NCBI GenBank assembly: GCA_036925085.1
Contig: JAUPFP010000137.1
Span: forward strand, 1 to 64,000
DNA: 64,000 nucleotides
From: Brachycybe producta
Lineage: Eukaryota > Arthropoda > Diplopoda > Playtdesmida > Andrognathidae
Reading direction: 5' to 3'
In this document: positions 39,269 to 53,325 of the stretch, piece by piece
Layout of the letters: each line of letters begins with the position of its first letter
Numbering within the stretch: the stretch's first letter is position 1
The notes under the pieces: model-generated
The model's input: only the letters and a program-made list of their open reading frames with translations
Database searches by the model: none
What the model was told of the DNA's origin: nothing
Program-made: the position numbers and the translations under genes

Positions 39269-40343
39269 ACCTTACACAGTCAAACCTTAAACTGTCAAAC
39301 CATAAACTTTCAAACCTTGCACTTTCAAATCTTGCACTTTTAAACATTTTACTTTCAAACCTTGCACTTTCATACCTTACACTTTCCAACCTTACAATTT
39401 CCAACCTTACACTTTCTAACCTTACACTTTCTAACCTTACACTTTCTAACCTTACACTTTCTAACCTTACACTTTCTAATCTTGTATTTTCAAACCTTAC
39501 ACTTTATAACCTTACACTTTCCAACTTTACATTTTCCAGCCTCACACTTTCCAACCTTACATTTTCCAACCTTACATTTTCCAACCTTACAATTTCTAAC
39601 CTTATACTTTCCAACCTTATACTTTCCAACCTTACACTTTAAAACCTTACACTTTAAAACCTTACACTTTCAAACCTTGCACTTTCATACCTTACACTTT
39701 CCAACCTTACAATTTCCAACCTTACACTTTCTAACCTTACACTTTCTAACCTTACACTTTCTAACCTTGTACTTTCAAACATTTCACTTTCCAATCTTAT
39801 ACTTTCCAACTTTACATTTTCTAACCTTACACTTTCCAACCTTACACTTTATAACCTTACACATTCCAACCTTAAACTTTCCAACCTTACACTTTCAAAC
39901 CTTACACTTTCCAATGTTACATTTTCCAACCTTACACTTTCCAACCTTACACTTTCCAACCTTACACTTTCCAACCTTACACTTTCCAACCTTACACTTT
40001 CCAAGCTTACACTTTCCAACCTTACACTTTCCAACCTTACACTTTCCAACCTTACACTTTCCAACCTTACACTTTCCAACCTTACACTTTCCAACCTTAC
40101 ACTTTCCAACCTTACATTTTCCAACCTTACACTTTCCAACCTTACACTTTCCAAAATTACACTTTCAAACCATGCACTTTCAAACCTTGCACTTTCAAAC
40201 CTTGTACTTTCTAACCTTGCACTTTCAAACCTTGCACTTTCAAACCTTGCACTTTCAATAATTGCACTTTCAAACCTTACACTTTCAAACTTTACAATTT
40301 CAAACCTTACACTTTACAACCTTAAACTGTCAAACCTTAAACT

Positions 40344-42559
40344 GACAAACCGTAAACTGTCAAACCTTACACTGTCAAACCTTAAACTGTCAAAAATTAC
40401 ACTGTAAAATCTTAAACTGTCAAAATTACACTGTCAAACCTTACACTGCCAAACCTTAAACTGTCAAACCTTACACTGTCAAACTATTTACTGTCAAACC
40501 TTACACTGTCAAACCTTACACTGTCAAACCTTACACTGTCAAACCTTACACAGTCAAACCTTAAACTTTCAAACCTTAAACTTTCAAACCTTAAACTTTC
40601 AAACCTTACACTTTCAAATCTTACACTTTCAAACCTTACACTGTCAAACCTTACACTTTCAAACCTTACACTAAAACCTTACATTATCAAACCTTACACT
40701 TTCAAACCTTACACTTTCAAGCCTTACATTTTCAAACCTTACACTTTCAAACCTTACACTGTCAAACCTTACACTGTCAAACCTTACACTTTCAAACCTT
40801 ACACTGGCAAACCTTACACTGTCAAACCTTAAACTGTCAAACCTTAAACTGTCAAACCTTAAACTGTCAAACCTTACACTTTCAAACCTTACACTGTCAA
40901 ACCTTAAACTTTCAAACCTTAAACTTTCAAACCTTAAACTTTCAAACCTTGCACTTTCAAACTTTGCACTTTCAAACCTTGCACTTTCAAACCTTGCACT
41001 TTCAAAAATTGCACTTTCAAACCTTACAATTTTAAACCTTGCACTTTCAAACCTTACACTTTCAAACCTTAGACTTTCAAAAGTTACACTTTCAAACCTT
41101 ACATTTTAAAACCTTACACTTTTATACCTTACACATTCAAACCTTACACTTTCAAACCTTACACTTTCAAACCTTACAATTTCAAACCTTACACTGTCAA
41201 ACCTTAAACTGTCAAACCATAAACTTTCAAACCATAAACTTTCAAACCTTAAACTTTCAAACCTTGCACTTTCAAATCTTGCACTTTTAAACATTTTACT
41301 TTCAAACCTTGCACTTTCATACCTTACACTTTCCAACCTTACAATTTCCAACCTTACACTTTCTAACCTTACACTTTCTAACCTTACACTTTCTAACCTT
41401 ATACTTTCCAACCTTACACTTTAAAACCTTACACTTTCTAACCTTGTATTTTCAAACCTTACACTTTATAACCTTACACTTTCAAACCTTACACTTTCCA
41501 ACCTTACACTTTCCAACCTTAAACTTTCAAACCTTAAACTTTCAAACCTTACACTTTCCAACCTTACACTTTCAAATCATACACTTTCCAACCTTACACT
41601 TTCAAAGCTTACACTTTCAAACTTACACTTTCCAACCTTACACTTTCAAACCTTGCACTTTCAAACCTTACACTTTCAAACCTTGCACATTCAAACCTTA
41701 CACTTTCAAACCTTACACTTTCAAACCTTACACTTTCAAACCTTGTACTTTCAAACCTTACACTTTCAAACCTTACACTTCCAAACCTTGCACTTTCAAA
41801 CCTTGCACTTTTAAACCTTTTACTTTCAAACCTTGCACTTTCATACCTTACACTTTCCAACCTTACAATTTCCAACCTTACACTTTCCAACCTTACACTT
41901 TCTAACCTTACACTTTCTAACCTTACACTTTCCAACCTTGTACTTTCAAACCTTACACTTTCCAACCTTACACTTTCCATCCTTACATTTTTCAGCCTTA
42001 CACTTTCCAACCTTACATTTTCCAACCTTACACTTTCCAACCTTACATTTTCTAACCTTATACTTTCCAACCTTACACTTTAAAACCTTACACTTTAAAA
42101 CCTTACACTTTCAAACCTTACACTTTCCAACCTTACACTTTCCAACCTTACACTTTCCAAGCTTACACTTTCAAACCTTACACTTTCCAACCTTACACTT
42201 TCCAACCTTACACTTTCCAAGCTTACACTTTCCAACCTTACACTTTCCAACCTTACACTTTCCAACCTTACACTTTCCAACCTTACACTTTCCAACCTTA
42301 CACTTTCCAACCTTACACTTTCCAACCTAACATTATCCAACCTTACACTTTCCAACCTTACACTTTCCAAAATTACACTTTCAAACCATGCACTTTCAAA
42401 CCTTGCACTTTCAAATCTTGTACTTTCAAACCTTGCACTTTCAAACCTTGCACTTTCAAACCTTGCACTTTCAAAAATTGCACTTTCAAACCTTACACTT
42501 TCAAACTTTACAATTTCAAACCTTACACTTTACAACCTTAAACTGTCAAACCTTAAACT
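40344..42559 (+). repeat. Module 9, 2,216 bp
   Basis: R has ACTAAAACC near 40,671. K (41,119) carries a doubled CCATAAAC unit. T is shortened and S and E are largely missing, so Y (about 41,606) follows quickly. TTTTTCAGCC replaces TTTTCCAGCC near 41,990. P carries two CCAAGCTTAC units (about 42,160 and 42,219) and CCTAACATTATCC. Confidence 0.84.
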
Positions 42560-44880
42560 GACAAACCGTAAACTGTCAAACCTTACACTGTCAAACCTTA
42601 AACTGTCAAAAATTACACTGTAAAATCTTAAACTGTCAAAATTACACTGTCAAACCTTACACTGCCAAACCTTAAACTGTCAAACCTTACACTGTCAAAC
42701 TATTTACTGTCAAACCTTACACTGTCAAACCTTACACTGTCAAACCTTACACAGTCAAACCTTAAACTTTCAAACCTTAAACTTTCAAACCTTAAACTTT
42801 CAAACCTTACACTTTCAAATCTTACACTTTCAAACCTTACACTGTCAAACCTTACACTAAAACCTTACATTATCAAACCTTACACTTTCAAACCTTACAC
42901 TTTCAAGCCTTACATTTTCAAACCTTACACTTTCAAACCTTACACTGTCAAACCTTACACTGTCAAACCTTACACTTTCAAACCTTACACTGGCAAACCT
43001 TACACTGTCAAACCTTAAACTGTCAAACCTTAAACTGTCAAACCTTAAACTGTCAAACCTTAAACTGTCAAACCTTAAACTGTCAAACCTTACACTTTCA
43101 AACCTTACACTGTCAAACCTTAAACTTTCAAACCTTAAACTTTCAAACCTTGCACTTTCAAACTTTGCACTTTCAAACCTTGCACTTTCAAACCTTGCAC
43201 TTTCAAAAATTGCACTTTCAAACCTTACAATTTTAAACCTTGCACTTTCAAACCTTACACTTTCAAACCTTACACTTTCAAAAGTTACACTTTCAAACCT
43301 TACATTTTAAAACCTTACACTTTTATACCTTACACATTCAAACCTTACACTTTCAAACCTTACACTTTCAAACCTTACAATTTCAAACCTTACACTGTCA
43401 AACCTTAAACTGTCAAACCATAAACTTTCAAACCTTAAACTTTCAAACCTTGCACTTTCAAATCTTGCACTTTTAAACATTTTACTTTCAAACCTTGCAC
43501 TTTCATACCTTACACTTTCCAACCTTACAATTTCCAACCTTACACTTTCTAACCTTACACTTTCTAACCTTACACTTTCTAACCTTACACTTTCTAACCT
43601 TACACTTTCTAACCTTACACTTTCTAACCTTGTATTTTCAAACCTTACACTTTATAACCTTACACTTTCCAACTTTACATTTTCCAGCCTCACACTTTCC
43701 AACCTTACATTTTCCAACCTTACATTTTCCAACCTTACAATTTCTAACCTTATACTTTCCAACCTTATACTTTCCAACCTTACACTTTAAAACCTTACAC
43801 TTTCAAACCTTACACTTTCAAACCTTACACTTTCAAACCTTACACTTTCAAACCTTACACTTTCCAACCTTACACTTTCCAACCTTAAACTTTCAAACCT
43901 TAAACTTTCAAACCTTACACTTTCCAACCTTACACTTTCAAATCATACACTTTCCAACCTTACACTTTCAAAGCTTACACTTTCAAACTTACACTTTCCA
44001 ACCTTACACTTTCAAACCTTGCACTTTCAAACCTTACACTTTCAAACCTTACACTTTCAAACCTTGCACATTCAAACCTTACACTTTCAAACCTTACACT
44101 TTCAAACCTTACACTTTCAAACCTTGTACTTTCAAACCTTACACTTTCAAACCTTACACTTCCAAACCTTGCACTTTCAAACCTTGCACTTTTAAACCTT
44201 TTACTTTCAAACCTTGCACTTTCATACCTTACACTTTCCAACCTTACAATTTCCAACCTTACACTTTCCAACCTTACACTTTCTAACCTTACACTTTCTA
44301 ACCTTACACTTTCCAACCTTGTACTTTCAAACCTTACACTTTCCAACCTTACACTTTCCATCCTTACATTTTTCAGCCTTACACTTTCCAACCTTACATT
44401 TTCCAACCTTACACTTTCCAACCTTACATTTTCTAACCTTATACTTTCCAACCTTACACTTTAAAACCTTACACTTTAAAACCTTACACTTTCAAACCTT
44501 ACACTTTCCAACCTTACACTTTCCAACCTTACACTTTCCAAGCTTACACTTTCCAACCTTACACTTTCCAACCTTACACTTTCCAACCTTACACTTTCCA
44601 ACCTTACACTTTCCAACCTTACACTTTCCAACCTTACACTTTCCAACCTAACATTATCCAACCTTACACTTTCCAACCTTACACTTTCCAAAATTACACT
44701 TTCAAACCATGCACTTTCAAACCTTGCACTTTCAAATCTTGTACTTTCAAACCTTGCACTTTCAAACCTTGCACTTTCAAACCTTGCACTTTCAAAAATT
44801 GCACTTTCAAACCTTACACTTTCAAACTTTACAATTTCAAACCTTACACTTTACAACCTTAAACTGTCAAACCTTAAACT
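42560..44880 (+). repeat. Module 10, 2,321 bp
   Basis: R has an expanded run of six TTAAACTGTC units (about 43,015-43,090), against three in most modules. K is at 43,320. Six CTAACC units, S, Y (about 43,972), CCATCC and TTTTTCAGCC units, P and N follow. E is missing. It shares TTTTTCAGCC with module 9. Confidence 0.84.
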
Positions 44881-46332
44881 GACAAACTGTAAACTGTCAA
44901 ACCTTACACTGTCAAACCTTAAACTGTCAAAAATTACACTGTAAAATCTTAAACTGTCAAAATTACACTGTCAAACCTTACACTGCCAAACCTTAAACTG
45001 TCAAACCTTACACTGTCAAACTATTTACTGTCAAACCTTACACTGTCAAACCTTACACTGTCAAACCTTACACAGTCAAACCTTAAACTTTCAAACCTTA
45101 AACTTTCAAACCTTAAACTTTCAAACCTTACACTTTCAAATCTTACACTTTCAAACCTTACACTGTCAAACCTTACACTAAAACCTTACATTATCAAACC
45201 TTACACTTTCAAACCTTACACTTTCAAGCCTTACATTTTCAAACCTTACACTTTCAAACCTTACACTGTCAAACCTTACACTGTCAAACCTTACACTTTC
45301 AAACCTTACACTGGCAAACCTTACACTGTCAAACCTTAAACTGTCAAACCTTAAACTGTCAAACCTTAAACTGTCAAACCTTACACTTTCAAACCTTACA
45401 CTGTCAAACCTTAAACTTTCAAACCTTAAACTTTCAAACCTTGCACTTTCAAACTTTGCACTTTCAAACCTTGCACTTTCAAACCTTGCACTTTCAAAAA
45501 TTGCACTTTCAAACCTTACAATTTTAAACCTTGCACTTTCAAACCTTACACTTTCAAACCTTACACTTTCAAAAGTTACACTTTCAAACCTTACATTTTA
45601 AAACCTTACACTTTTATACCTTACACATTCAAACCTTACACTTTCAAACCTTACACTTTCAAACCTTACAATTTCAAACCTTACACTGTCAAACCTTAAA
45701 CTGTCAAACCATAAACTTTCAAACCTTAAACTTTCAAACCTTGCACTTTCAAATCTTGCACTTTTAAACATTTTACTTTCAAACCTTGCACTTTCATACC
45801 TTACACTTTCCAACCTTACAATTTCCAATCTTACACTTTCTAACCTTACACTTTCTAACTTTACACTTTCTAACCTTACACTTTCTAACCTTACACTTTC
45901 TAACCTTGTATTTTCAAACCTTACACTTTCCAACCTTACACTTTCCAACCTTACACTTTCCAAGCTTACACTTTCCAACCTTACACTTTCCAACCTTACA
46001 CTTTCCAACCTTACACTTTCCAATCTTACACTTTCCAACCTTACACTTTCCAACCTTACACTTTCCAACCTTACATTATCCAACCTTACACTTTCCAACC
46101 TTACACTTTCCAAAATTACACTTTCAAACCATGCACATTCAAACCTTGCACTTTCAAACCTTGTACTTTCAAACCTTGCACTTTCAAACCTTGCACTTTC
46201 AAACCTTGCACTTTCAAACCTTGCACTTTCAAACCTTGCACTTTCAAAAATTGCACTTTCAAACCTTACACTTTCAAACTTTACAATTTCAAACCTTACA
46301 CTTTACAACCTTAAACTGTCAAACCTTATACT
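44881..46332 (+). repeat. Module 11, shortest, 1,452 bp
   Basis: The landmark reads GACAAACTGT instead of GACAAACCGT, a C-to-T change at the CpG. Order is G, R, K (45,611), T, then P directly. S, second T, E and Y are all absent. P keeps about a dozen CCAACC-type units that module 6, its counterpart, has lost. Length mod 15 is 12, from -1 and -2. Confidence 0.87.
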
Positions 46333-48968
46333 GACAAACCGTAAACTGTCAAACCTTACACTGTCAAACCTTAAACTGTCAAAAATTACACTGTAAAATC
46401 TTAAACTGTCAAAATTACACTGTCAAACCTTACACTGCCAAACCTTAAACTGTCAAACCTTACACTGTCAAACTATTTACTGTCAAACCTTACACTGTCA
46501 AACCTTACACTGTCAAACCTTACACTGTCAAACCTTACACTGTCAAACCTTACACAGTCAAACCTTAAACTTTCAAACCTTAAACTTTCAAACCTTAAAC
46601 TTTCAAACCTTAAACTTTCAAACCTTACACTTTCAAATCTTACACTTTCAAACCTTACACTGTCAAACCTTACACTTTCAAACCTTACACTAAAACCTTA
46701 CATTATCAAACCTTACACTTTCAAACCTTACACTTTCAAGCCTTACATTTTCAAACCTTACACTTTCAAACCTTACACTGTCAAACCTTACACTGTCAAA
46801 CCTTACACTTTCAAACCTTACACTGGCAAACCTTACACTGTCAAACCTTAAACTGTCAAACCTTAAACTGTCAAACCTTAAACTGTCAAACCTTACACTT
46901 TCAAACCTTACACTGTCAAACCTTAAACTTTCAAACCTTAAACTTTCAAACCTTGCACTTTCAAACTTTGCACTTTCAAACCTTGTACTTTCAAACCTTG
47001 CACTTTCAAAAATTGCACTTTCAAACCTTACAATTTTAAACCTTACAATTTCATACCTTACACTTTCAAACCTTACACTTTCAAAAGTTACACTTTCAAA
47101 CCTTACATTTTAAAACCTTACACTTTTATACCTTACACATTCAAACCTTACACTTTCAAACCTTACACTTTCAAACCTTACAATTTCAAACCTTACACTG
47201 TCAAACCTTAAACTGTCAAACCATAAACTTTCAAACCTTAAACTTTCAAACCTTGCACTTTCAAATCTTGCACTTTTAAACATTTTACTTTCAAACCTTG
47301 CACTTTCATACCTTACACTTTCCAACCTTACAATTTCCAACCTTACACTTTCTAACCTTACACTTTCTAACTTTACACTTTCTAACCTTACACTTTCTAA
47401 CCTTACACTTTCTAACCTTGTATTTTCAAACCTTACACTTTCCAACCTTACACTTTCCAACTTTACATTTTCCAGCCTCACACTTTCCAACCTTACATTT
47501 TCCAACCTTACATTTTCCAACCTTACAATTTCTAACCTTATACTTTCCAACCTTATACTTTCCAACCTTACACTTTAAAACCTTACACTTTAAAACCTTA
47601 CACTTTCATACCTTACACTTTCCAACCTTACAATTTCCAACCTTACACTTTCTAACCTTACACTTTCTAACCTTACACTTTCTAACCTTACACTTTCTAA
47701 CCTTACACTTTCTAACCTTGTACTTTCAAACATTTCACTTTCCAACCTTACACTTTCCAACCTTACACTTTCAAACCTTACAGTTTCAAACCTGGTACTT
47801 TCAAACCTTACACTTTCAAACCTTACACTTTCCAACCTTACACTTTCCAACCTTAAACTTTCAAACCTTAAACTTTCAAACCTTACACTTTCCAACCTTA
47901 CACTTTCAAACCATACACTTTCCAACCTTACACTTTCAAAGCTTACACTTTCAAACTTACACTTTCCAACCTTACACTTTCAAACCTTGCACTTTCAAAC
48001 CTTACACTTTCAAACCTTACACTTTCAAACCTTGCACATTCAAACCTTACACTTTCAAACCTTACACTTTCAAACCTTACACTTTCAAACCTTGTACTTT
48101 CAAACCTTACACTTTCAAACCTTACACTTCCAAACCTTGCACTTTCAAACCTTGCACTTTTAAACCTTTTACTTTCAAACCTTGCACTTTCATACCTTAC
48201 ACTTTCCAACCTTACAATTTCCAAAATTACACTTTCCAACCTTACACTTTCTAACCTTACACTTTCTAACCTTACACTTTCCAACCTTGTACTTTCTAAC
48301 ATTACACTTTCAAACCTTACACTTTCAAATCTTACACTTTCAAACCTTGTACTTTCAAACCTTACACTTTCAAACCTTACACTTTCCAACCTTATACTTT
48401 CCAACCTTACACTTTCCAACCTTAGACTTTCCAATCTTATACTTTCCAACTTTACATTTTCTAACCTTACACTTTCCAACCTTACACTTTATAACCTTAC
48501 ACATTCCAACCTTAAACTTTCCAACCTTACACTTTCAAACCTTACACTTTCCAATGTTACATTTTCCAACCTTACACTTTCCAACCTTACACTTTCCAAC
48601 CTTACACTTTCCAACCTTACACTTTCCAAGCTTACACTTTCCAACCTTACACTTTCCAACCTTACACTTTCCAACCTTACACTTTCCAACCTTACACTTT
48701 CCAACCTTACACTTTCCAACCTTACACTTTCCAACCTTACATTTTCCAACCTTACACTTTCCAACCTTACACTTTCCAAAATTACACTTTCAAACCATGC
48801 ACTTTCAAACCTTGCACTTTCAAACCTTGTACTTTCTAACCTTGCACTTTCAAACCTTGCACTTTCAAACCTTGCACTTTCAAAAATTGCACTTTCAAAC
48901 CTTACACTTTCAAACTTTACAATTTCAAACCTTACACTTTACAACCTTAAACTGTCAAACCTTAAACT
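46333..48968 (+). repeat. Module 12, 2,636 bp
   Basis: It opens with TTATACTGAC like module 7 and shares the ACAATTTCATACC unit (about 47,045), the GTACTTTCTAACATT junction and the TTAGAC section. Unlike module 7 it keeps CCTGGTAC (about 47,791). The offset between the two modules is 10,635-10,665. Confidence 0.86.
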
Positions 48969-50944
48969 GACAAACCGTAAACTGTCAAACCGTACACTGT
49001 CAAACCTTAAACTGTCAAAAATTACACTGTAAAATCTTAAACTGTCAAAATTACACTGTCAAACCTTACACTGCCAAACCTTAAACTGTCAAACCTTACA
49101 CTGTCAAACTATTTACTGTCAAACCTTACACTGTCAAACCTTACACTGTCAAACCTTACACTGTCAAACCTTACACAGTCAAACCTTAAACTTTCAAACC
49201 TTAAACTTCAAACCTTAAACTTTCAAACCTTAAACTTTCAAACCTTACACTTTCAAATCTTACACTTTCAAACCTTACACTTTCAAACCTTACACTTTCA
49301 AACCTTACACTTTCAAACCTTACACTTTCAAACCTTACACTAAAACCTTACATTATCAAACCTTACACTTTCAAACCTTACACTTTCAAGCCTTACATTT
49401 TCAAACCTTACACTTTCAAACCTTACACTGTCAAACCTTACACTGTCAAACCTTACACTTTCAAACCTTACACTGGCAAACCTTACACTGTCAAACCTTA
49501 AACTGTCAAACCTTAAACTGTCAAACCTTAAACTGTCAAACCTTACACTTTCAAACCTTACACTGTCAAACCTTAAACTTTCAAACCTTAAACTTTCAAA
49601 CCTTGCACTTTCAAACTTTGCACTTTCAAACCTTGCACTTTCAAACCTTGCACTTTCAAAAATTGCACTTTCAAACCTTACAATTTTAAACCTTGCACTT
49701 TCAAACCTTACACTTTCAAACCTTAGACTTTCAAAAGTTACACTTTCAAACCTTACATTTTAAAACCTTACACTTTTATACCTTACACATTCAAACCTTA
49801 CACTTTCAAACCTTACACTTTCAAACCTTACACTTTCAAACCTTACAATTTCAAACCTTACACAGTCAAACCTTAAACTGTCAAACCATAAACTTTCAAA
49901 CCTTAAACTTTCAAACCTTGCACTTTCAAATCTTGCACTTTTAAACATTTTACTTTCAAACCTTGCACTTTCATACCTTACACTTTCCAACCTTACAATT
50001 TCCAACCTTACACTTTCTAACCTTACACTTTCTAACCTTACACTTTCTAACCTTACACTTTCTAACCTTACACTTTCTAACCTTGTATTTTCAAACCTTA
50101 CACTTTATAACCTTACACTTTCCAACTTTACATTTTCCAGCCTCACACTTTCCAACTTTACATTTTCCAACCTTACATTTTCCAACCTTACAATTTCTAA
50201 CCTTATACTTTCCAACCTTATACTTTCCAACCTTACACTTTAAAACCTTACACTTTAAAACCTTACACTTTCAAACCTTGCACTTTCATACCTTACACTT
50301 TCCAACCTTACAATTTCCAACCTTACACTTTCTAACCTTACACTTTCTAACCTTACACTTTCTAACCTTGTACTTTCAAACATTTCACTTTCCAATCTTA
50401 TACTTTCCAACTTTACATTTTCTAACCTTACACTTTCCAACCTTACACTTTATAACCTTACACATTCCAACCTTAAACTTTCCAACCTTACACTTTCAAA
50501 TCTTACACTTTCCAATGTTACATTTTCCAACCTTACACTTTCCAACCTTACACTTTCCAACCTTACACTTTCCAACCTTACACTTTCCAAGCTTACACTT
50601 TCCAACCTTACACTTTCCAACCTTACACTTTCCAACCTTACACTTTCCAACCTTACACTTTCCAACCTTACACTTTCCAACCTTACACTTTCCAACCTTA
50701 CATTTTCCAACCTTACACTTTCCAACCTTACACTTTCCAAAATTACACTTTCAAACCATGCACTTTCAAACCTTGCACTTTCAAACCTTGTACTTTCTAA
50801 CCTTGCACTTTCAAACCTTGCACTTTCAAACCTTGCACTTTCAATAATTGCACTTTCAAACCTTACACTTTCAAACTTTACAATTTCAAACCTTACACTT
50901 TACAACCTTAAACTGTCAAACCTTAAACTGTCAAACCTTAAACT
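48969..50944 (+). repeat. Module 13, 1,976 bp
   Basis: This is the counterpart of module 8. It shares CCGTACACTGTC (about 48,990), AAACTTCAAACC (about 49,205) and CAATAATTGC (about 50,843). It lacks the 252-bp duplication and the 20-bp unit. In R the CACTGTC unit near ACTAAAACC is replaced by plain CACTTTC units (about 49,270-49,340). Confidence 0.86.
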
Positions 50945-53325
50945 GACAAACCGTAAACTGTCAAACCTTACACTGTCAAACCTTAAACTGTCAAAAATTA
51001 CACTGTAAAATCTTAAACTGTCAAAATTACACTGTCAAACCTTACACTGCCAAACCTTAAACTGTCAAACCTTACACTGTCAAACTATTTACTGTCAAAC
51101 CTTACACTGTCAAACCTTACACTGTCAAACCTTACACTGTCAAACCTTACACTGTCAAACCTTACACTGTCAAACCTTACACTGTCAAACCTTACACAGT
51201 CAAACCTTAAACTTTCAAACCTTAAACTTTCAAACCTTAAACTTTCAAACCTTAAACTTTCAAACCTTACACTTTCAAATCTTACACTTTCAAACCTTAC
51301 ACTGTCAAACCTTACACTTTCAAACCTTACACTAAAACCTTACATTATCAAACCTTACACTTTCAAACCTTACACTTTCAAGCCTTACATTTTCAAACCT
51401 TACACTTTCAAACCTTACACTGTCAAACCTTACACTGTCAAACCTTACACTTTCAAACCTTACACTGGCAAACCTTACACTGTCAAACCTTAAACTGTCA
51501 AACCTTAAACTGTCAAACCTTAAACTGTCAAACCTTACACTTTCAAACCTTACACTGTCAAACCTTAAACTTTCAAACCTTAAACTTTCAAACCTTAAAC
51601 TTTCAAACCTTGCACTTTCAAACTTTGCACTTTCAAACCTTGCACTTTCAAACCTTGCACTTTCAAAAATTGCACTTTCAAACCTTACAATTTTAAACCT
51701 TGCACTTTCAAACCTTACACTTTCAAACCTTACACTTTCAAACCTTAGACTTTCAAAAGTTACACTTTCAAACCTTACATTTTAAAACCTTACACTTTTA
51801 TACCTTACACATTCAAACCTTACACTTTCAAACCTTACACTTTCAAACCTTACAATTTCAAACCTTACACTGTCAAACCTTAAACTGTCAAACCATAAAC
51901 TTTCAAACCTTAAACTTTCAAACCTTGCACTTTCAAATCTTGCACTTTTAAACATTTTACTTTCAAACCTTGCACTTTCATACCTTACACTTTCCAACCT
52001 TACAATTTCCAACCTTACACTTTCTAACCTTACACTTTCTAACCTTACACTTTCTAACCTTACACTTTCTAACCTTACACTTTCTAACCTTACACTTTCT
52101 AACCTTGTATTTTCAAACCTTACACTTTATAACCTTACACTTTCCAACTTTACATTTTCCAGCCTCACACTTTCCAACCTTACATTTTCCAACCTTACAT
52201 TTTCCAACCTTACAATTTCTAACCTTATACTTTCCAACCTTATACTTTCCAACCTTACACTTTAAAACCTTACACTTTAAAACCTTACACTTTCAAACCT
52301 TGCACTTTCATACCTTACACTTTCCAACCTTACAATTTCCAACCTTACACTTTCTAACCTTACACTTTCTAACCTTACACTTTCTAACCTTACACTTTCT
52401 AACCTTACACTTTCTAACTTTGTACTTTCAAACATTTCACTTTCCAACCTTACACTTTCCAACCTTACATTTTCCAGCCTTACACTTTCAAACCTTACAC
52501 TTTCCAACCTTACACTTTCTAACCTTACACTTTCTAACCTTACACTTTCTAACCTTACACTTTCAAACCTTACACTTTCCAACCTTACACTTTCCAACCT
52601 TACACTTTCCAACCTTACACTTTCAAACCTTACAGTTTCAAACCTGGTACTTTCAAACCTTACACTTTCAAACCTTACACTTTCAAACCTTACACTTTCC
52701 AACCTTACACTTTCCAACCTTAAACTTTCAAACCTTAAACTTTCAAACCTTACACTTTCCAACCTTACACTTTCAAATCATACACTTTCCAACCTTACAC
52801 TTTCAAAGCTTACACTTTCAAACTTACACTTTCCAACCTTACACTTTCAAACCTTGCACTTTCAAACCTTACACTTTCAAACCTTACACTTTCAAACCTT
52901 GCACATTCAAACCTTACACTTTCAAACCTTACACTTTCAAACCTTACACTTTCAAACCTTACACTTTCAAACCTTGTACTTTCAAACCTTACACTTTCAA
53001 ACCTTACACTTCCAAACCTTGCACTTTCAAACCTTGCACTTTTAAACCTTTTACTTTCAAACCTTGCACTTTCATACCTTACACTTTCCAACCTTACATT
53101 TTCCAACCTTACACTTTCCAACCTTACACTTTCCAAAATTACACTTTCAAACCATGCACTTTCAAACCTTGCACTTTCAAACCTTGTACTTTCTAACCTT
53201 GCACTTTCAAACCTTGCACTTTCAAACCTTGCACTTTCAATAATTGCACTTTCAAACCTTACACTTTCAAACTTTACAATTTCAAACCTTACACTTTACA
53301 ACCTTAAACTGTCAAACCTTAAACT
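50945..53325 (+). repeat. Module 14, 2,381 bp
   Basis: An extended run of CACTGTC units (about 51,105-51,195) lengthens G. Next come R, K (51,795), six CTAACC units, S, second T, E (52,641) and Y (about 52,807). P is cut to two CCAACC units near 53,110-53,140, directly before N. The CAATAATTGC unit recurs at about 53,237. Confidence 0.85.

Larger units (their letters stand above)
38334..40343 (+). repeat. Module 8, 2,010 bp, with 252-bp duplication and a 20-bp unit
   Basis: It carries CCGTACACTGTC (about 38,355), a 252-bp tandem duplication of G-R sequence (CACAGTC and AAACTTCAAACC both repeated), an aberrant 20-bp unit near 39,251, and a CAATAATTGC unit near 40,256. E and Y are absent. Length mod 15 is 0, because -1, -2, -1, -1 and +5 cancel. 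Confidence 0.87.
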
